34,865 nt of DNA, taken from Herbinix sp. (lineage in GTDB: Bacteria > Bacillota > Clostridia > Lachnospirales > Lachnospiraceae). Positions 31,601 to 34,865 of the stretch are shown here, piece by piece (within the stretch, counting starts at the first letter, position 1; each line of letters starts with the position of its first letter). Made by a program: the position numbers and the translations under genes. The stretch spans positions 1-34,865 of the forward strand of contig JAQZBD010000038.1 of NCBI GenBank assembly GCA_029239235.1. Reading direction: 5' to 3'. A model generated the notes under the pieces. It was given only the letters and a program-made list of their open reading frames with translations, was not told where the DNA came from and ran no database searches.

Positions 31601-32407
31601 CTATTTTACCGATCCAAGGATACCCTCCACGAACTGCTTTTGTAATAGGAAGAATACCAGTATTGTCGGTAAGGTTGATACTATAATACCTACCATAATA
31701 ACTCCATAATCCGGATTAAAGCCCGACGCGAGATTCGCTACGGTCAGAGGGAGGGTAAATTTATCATTACTTTGCAGGGCAATTAAAGGCCACATATAAT
31801 TATTCCAGCTTGCCATAAAGGAAAAGATAGCGGCGGCAGCATAAGTCGATTTCATCATGGGCATGAAAATTCGGAAAAAGATCTGATATTCCTTGCACCC
31901 GTCAACTCTTGCCGCCTGAATGGTTTCAAAGGGAAAGGCATGGGTGTTCTGCTTGAAGAAAAAGATTAAAAATGGTGCGCCGATTGCCGGAAGGATAATA
32001 CAAAGATAACTATTTAATAGTTTCAGTTGTGAAAACATACGAAACATTGGGATGATTCTTGCTGCAAAAGGTACCATCATGGAAGCAATTAGAACCATGA
32101 ACAAGATTTCCTTTCCCTTCGATGGGAATACAACAAAGGCATAACCCGCAAGGGAGCAAATCACGATTGAAGTTATTGTTATGATAACTGCCAGTTCCAA
32201 AGAATTCATAAAGGACTTTCCCAAATCCGCCATCGTAAAGGCTTTTTGAATATTTTCTATGAGAGCATGCCCGAAGGATAGTTTGCCCATGGTAATATCC
32301 TTGGAATCGTTGGTAATACTGATGATCATCCAAAGGAAAGGAAATATTGAAACAAAAGATATGATGATCAATAATGTGTGTCGTAATAAATATCCTAATT
32401 TTCTCAT
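31601..32407 (-). CDS. Sugar ABC transporter permease, MalG-like (CUT1)
   Basis: A 268-residue inner-membrane permease with about six hydrophobic segments. The cytoplasmic EAA loop, which docks the ATPase, reads QAARVDGCKEYQIFFRIFMP near residues 175-195. The C-terminus FVEGILGSVK is typical of MalG-type subunits (VxGLTxGAVKG). Its ATG overlaps the end of the partner permease gene (ATGA), so both are translated together. With the binding protein it forms a CUT1 oligosaccharide importer lacking its own ATPase gene. Confidence 0.94.
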   Translation of the reverse strand: MRKLGYLLRHTLLIIISFVSIFPFLWMIISITNDSKDITMGKLSFGHALIENIQKAFTMADLGKSFMNSLELAVIITITSIVICSLAGYAFVVFPSKGKEILFMVLIASMMVPFAARIIPMFRMFSQLKLLNSYLCIILPAIGAPFLIFFFKQNTHAFPFETIQAARVDGCKEYQIFFRIFMPMMKSTYAAAAIFSFMASWNNYMWPLIALQSNDKFTLPLTVANLASGFNPDYGVIMVGIIVSTLPTILVFFLLQKQFVEGILGSVK

Positions 32408-33273
32408 CTTTCTTTCAGAACTCCTTTCTGAATAATTGTAATAATAGCTACAATGAAGAATACTGCATAGGAAACTGCTGCTGCATAACCATAGCTTGGC
32501 ACAAAGTTAAAGGATAGATCGTAAATATATTCCGATATTGTTCGGGTAGAATTTCCCGGTCCGCCACCAGTCAGATTAACTACTTCATCAAAGAGCTGCA
32601 GGGTAGAGTTTAATGCCATGACACTTGTCAAAAAGACGATGGGCTTTAACAGCGGCACTGTTACTTTTGTGAAGGATTGAATCGCATTGCAGCCATCCAA
32701 ACGGGCCGCTTCGTAGATAGAGCCTTCAATATTTTGCAGCGCTGATAAATAAAAGATCATATAATATCCCGTGTAGCGCCATATTAAGGCTATGATAATA
32801 ACCACCTTAGCCCACCCGGCCTCCAAAACAAATGCAATGGGTGCATCTATGATATTTATTTTAATAAGAAGGTTATTCACAAAGCCGTCAACTGCAAAGA
32901 TATTCTTAAATAAGATGGAATACGATACCAGCGAGGTAACACAGGGAAGAAAAATACAGGTTCTATAGATTCCCCTGCCCTTCAGCCTGGGGTCATTCAG
33001 TGTAACTGCTAGTATCAGTGAGAGCAACAGCATGATTGGTATTTGAACCACGGAGTAGAACAAGGTATTACCAATCGTCGTCCAAAAGGTGTCGTCACCT
33101 ATCATTCTCTTATAATTTGCCAATCCGTTAAAGGAAAGATTAGCACCTTTTCCTGTTTGTAAGGAAAGAAAAAATGCCTGAATCATGGGTATGTAACTAA
33201 ATATTAATACAAACGCCGATGCCAATAAAACCATTGACCAGGCAACAAATACAATTCTATTTTTCTTAAACAT
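32404..33273 (-). CDS. Sugar ABC transporter permease, MalF-like (CUT1)
   Basis: A 289-residue inner-membrane permease with about six hydrophobic segments beginning at residue ~10 (FVAWSMVLLASAFVLIF). The EAA loop is EAARLDGCNAIQSFTKVTVPLLKP near residues 185-208, given here as EAARLDGCNA and TVPLLKP. It pairs with the MalG-like subunit. The start at 33273 is fixed by AAGGAGG 5 nt upstream; a longer frame to 33306 has the ribosome site inside. It follows the binding-protein gene by 85 bp. Confidence 0.94.
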   Translation of the reverse strand: MFKKNRIVFVAWSMVLLASAFVLIFSYIPMIQAFFLSLQTGKGANLSFNGLANYKRMIGDDTFWTTIGNTLFYSVVQIPIMLLLSLILAVTLNDPRLKGRGIYRTCIFLPCVTSLVSYSILFKNIFAVDGFVNNLLIKINIIDAPIAFVLEAGWAKVVIIIALIWRYTGYYMIFYLSALQNIEGSIYEAARLDGCNAIQSFTKVTVPLLKPIVFLTSVMALNSTLQLFDEVVNLTGGGPGNSTRTISEYIYDLSFNFVPSYGYAAAVSYAVFFIVAIITIIQKGVLKER

Positions 33274-33358
33274 CAAATCCTCCTTGTAACTACTGTGCAA
33301 TCCCATTCTATCGCTTTTAAAAGGGGACTCTACACTTTGTAAAATCCCCTTTTATTAT

Positions 33359-34699
33359 TTATTCCTGTACAGTTTGGTTAAATTGCTCTTCTGCCTGGGT
33401 TAAACAGGTATCAACATCTTTTCCACTTAGTAGGTCAGGAGTGACTGCAAGAAGTGCTGCCTGCGCTTCCGAGGAAAATGCGCCGGTATTTACTGCGGGA
33501 ATATCAGAAATCCAGCTTGCAAGGGTTTGATTGATCTTAGTACCTGCAAAGAATTCATCCGCCGTATCGTAAGCAGGCACATTTGATGCCGGTAAATAGG
33601 TTGCCATAATATTTTTCTTCTCAACTAATGTATTATAGAGTTCTGTACTTCCTCCAAAGGTTTTAGCTAAAAAGTCTGCGGCTACCTCCGCATTCTTACT
33701 ATTCTCTATTACATACCAGCTGGAACCGCCTTGATTTGACTTATTGGTTGCACCGCTTATGCTTAAAGACGGAACAGGCGCTACCTTCCATAGACCACTT
33801 TGATCAGCTGCAGCTTTGATTGTCGCTGTAATCCAGGAACCACGAATTACACACGCAACCTCTCCTCCGTTAATCGCACCTGCAAAACCGGTCCAATCAC
33901 TTACAACCTTAACATAGTCACTTTCATTAAACTTCTTAAATACGTCAATACATTCTTTTAAAGCATCATTTTTCGCGAAATTTGCTTTTCCCGCATCATC
34001 TGTAAACCAGGTTCCTGCGGATTGAAGCATGATTTGAAACTCTGAAATATCATTTGGGTTATAGGTTTGAAGCAAATGTCCTTTTTCCTTTAATTTCTGA
34101 CCAAGCTCCTGATACTCTGCCCAAGTCAGATTCTGCATATCCTCATCCGTATATCCTACCTCTTGTATATAGTCCGTACGATAAAACAGACCTGCAACAC
34201 CTGTATCAAAGGGTACGCCATAACCAACTCCGTCATAGGTCACTGCTGCTTTTTTATAGCTGGCGAAGTCGTCATAATTAATGATACCATCCATCGCTTT
34301 AAAAGCTCCCGGATATGACATTAAATATCCCTGTGCAGATAAATCACCTATGATTACTATGTCAGGAAGTCCGTCGGTCTGTCCTGACGCTAATGCTGTA
34401 TGTATTTTTTGAAGGCAGTCTGCTTTCGCCATTTCAACAAAATTAACTGTAGCCCCATCATATAATGCATCTGCTTCTTGTAGTGCAAGACCATTAAAGG
34501 ATGCATCCCATCCCCACACAGTTAATTCAACCGGCTCTGCTTTGACCGGTGCTTCTGTTGCCGGTGCTTCTGCCGCTTCTGTTACACCCGCCGAAGTTTC
34601 ATCTGTTGCTTCATTCTCTTTGCTGCTTGAGCTGCATCCGCCTAATACGGACACAATCATTGCTGTTGCAAGAATAAAAGACAAAATCTTTTTTTTCAT
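33359..34699 (-). CDS. Extracellular sugar-binding lipoprotein (CUT1 ABC transporter)
   Basis: A 446-residue family 1 solute-binding protein. The signal peptide MKKKILSFILATAM... ends in lipobox VLGGC, so the mature protein is lipid-anchored at Cys21 on the outer membrane-facing surface. A Ser/Glu/Ala/Pro-rich linker (TEAAEAPATEAP) precedes the binding domain (ELTVWGWDASF). It captures the oligosaccharide and feeds the permeases. The start at 34699 is chosen because AGGAGG is 7 nt upstream and the signal peptide begins there; the frame remains open to 34744. It heads the locus and has the strongest promoter in the window. Confidence 0.93.
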   Translation of the reverse strand: MKKKILSFILATAMIVSVLGGCSSSSKENEATDETSAGVTEAAEAPATEAPVKAEPVELTVWGWDASFNGLALQEADALYDGATVNFVEMAKADCLQKIHTALASGQTDGLPDIVIIGDLSAQGYLMSYPGAFKAMDGIINYDDFASYKKAAVTYDGVGYGVPFDTGVAGLFYRTDYIQEVGYTDEDMQNLTWAEYQELGQKLKEKGHLLQTYNPNDISEFQIMLQSAGTWFTDDAGKANFAKNDALKECIDVFKKFNESDYVKVVSDWTGFAGAINGGEVACVIRGSWITATIKAAADQSGLWKVAPVPSLSISGATNKSNQGGSSWYVIENSKNAEVAADFLAKTFGGSTELYNTLVEKKNIMATYLPASNVPAYDTADEFFAGTKINQTLASWISDIPAVNTGAFSSEAQAALLAVTPDLLSGKDVDTCLTQAEEQFNQTVQE

Positions 34700-34723
34700 A
34701 TACTTTCCTCCTAAATTTAATTT

Positions 34724-34740
34724 ACTAAATTTTTTAAATA
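34724..34740. promoter_or_regulatory. Candidate LacI-family operator at the binding-protein gene
   Basis: ACTAAATTTTTTAAATA, 16 of 17 identical to the motif before lacI. It lies about 20-35 nt after the predicted transcription start, a roadblock position. An overlapping perfect palindrome AATTTA-C-TAAATT occupies 34719-34731. Confidence 0.55.
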
Positions 34741-34764
34741 TCATTTAGCTGATATTTATTTTAT

Positions 34765-34793
34765 ATTATAGAGTCATTCCATTTAAATGTCAA
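34765..34793 (-). promoter_or_regulatory. Consensus sigma-A promoter of the sugar locus
   Basis: On the minus strand TTGACA, 17 bp, TATAAT: both boxes and spacing match the consensus exactly. The start site would be near 34758, giving a leader of about 60 nt. Such a strong promoter would need repression, matching the operator-like motif directly downstream. No cre (CcpA) box was recognised. Confidence 0.85.
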
Positions 34794-34865
34794 TATTTAT
34801 TATAATAATTATGATATTTCTCTAAGATTTTTACTTTTTTATATGCATTATATCTATTTTATTTA

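Overview
The window looks like a chromosomal segment of a low-GC, endospore-forming anaerobe, most likely a Lachnospiraceae (Clostridium phytofermentans-like) species. Grounds: AT-rich DNA with strong AGGAGG ribosome sites and TTGACA/TATAAT promoters; sporulation genes (spoVT, a CwlD-type amidase, ywmB, a coat-like repeat protein); mecA; and a plant-polysaccharide utilisation locus. Placement is by gene content only. No rRNA, tRNA, CRISPR array, transposase or prophage gene was seen.

Layout. 0.1-3.2 kb (minus): spoVT, dtd, a deoxyinosine-type DNA glycosylase and deoB. 3.6-4.3 kb (plus): a PAP2 membrane phosphatase. 4.5-10.6 kb (minus): family 2 glycosyltransferase, M29 aminopeptidase, a membrane-anchored 849-residue protein ending in a degenerate C39-like domain, and a SAM methyltransferase. 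10.9-12.4 kb (plus): a Gly/Thr/Pro/Met-rich repeat protein, broken by one extra G, behind a sigma-K-like promoter. 12.6-13.4 kb (minus): ywmB. 13.5-14.2 kb (plus): a DUF402 gene whose promoter region holds two tandem ~89-bp palindromic elements. 14.2-16.2 kb (minus): rpiB, ywlE and sua5 (ywlC), the order known from Bacillus. 16.4-19.0 kb (minus): CwlD-like amidase and a GH18 spore-type hydrolase. 19.0-19.6 kb: no convincing gene, but a possible small RNA and a degenerate tandem repeat. 19.6-21.7 kb (minus): a Ser/Thr kinase fused to a degenerate MinD/ParA-like domain, followed after 1 nt by a second protein of the same degenerate type. 22.0-22.8 kb (plus): mecA.

23.1-34.8 kb (minus): one nine-gene carbohydrate locus, read from the right: lipoprotein sugar-binding protein, two CUT1 permeases, LacI regulator, GH42 beta-galactosidase, Asp/Glu racemase-family protein, GH127-type beta-L-arabinofuranosidase, DUF1537 acid-sugar kinase, and a DUF849/BKACE enzyme, closed by a good terminator. 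The cell would import an arabinose/galactose-containing oligosaccharide, cut it inside, and process an acid sugar with the last enzymes. No transporter ATPase is present, so a shared one must act in trans. The binding-protein and lacI leaders share a 17-bp motif (16 of 17 identical), the probable LacI-family operator.

The items most worth following are the kinase/degenerate P-loop pair, the repeat elements that rebuild a -10 box in front of the DUF402 gene, the frameshifted coat-like gene, and the unusual enzyme set of the sugar locus. Many starts were moved inward because the Shine-Dalgarno sequence lies inside the longest reading frame.
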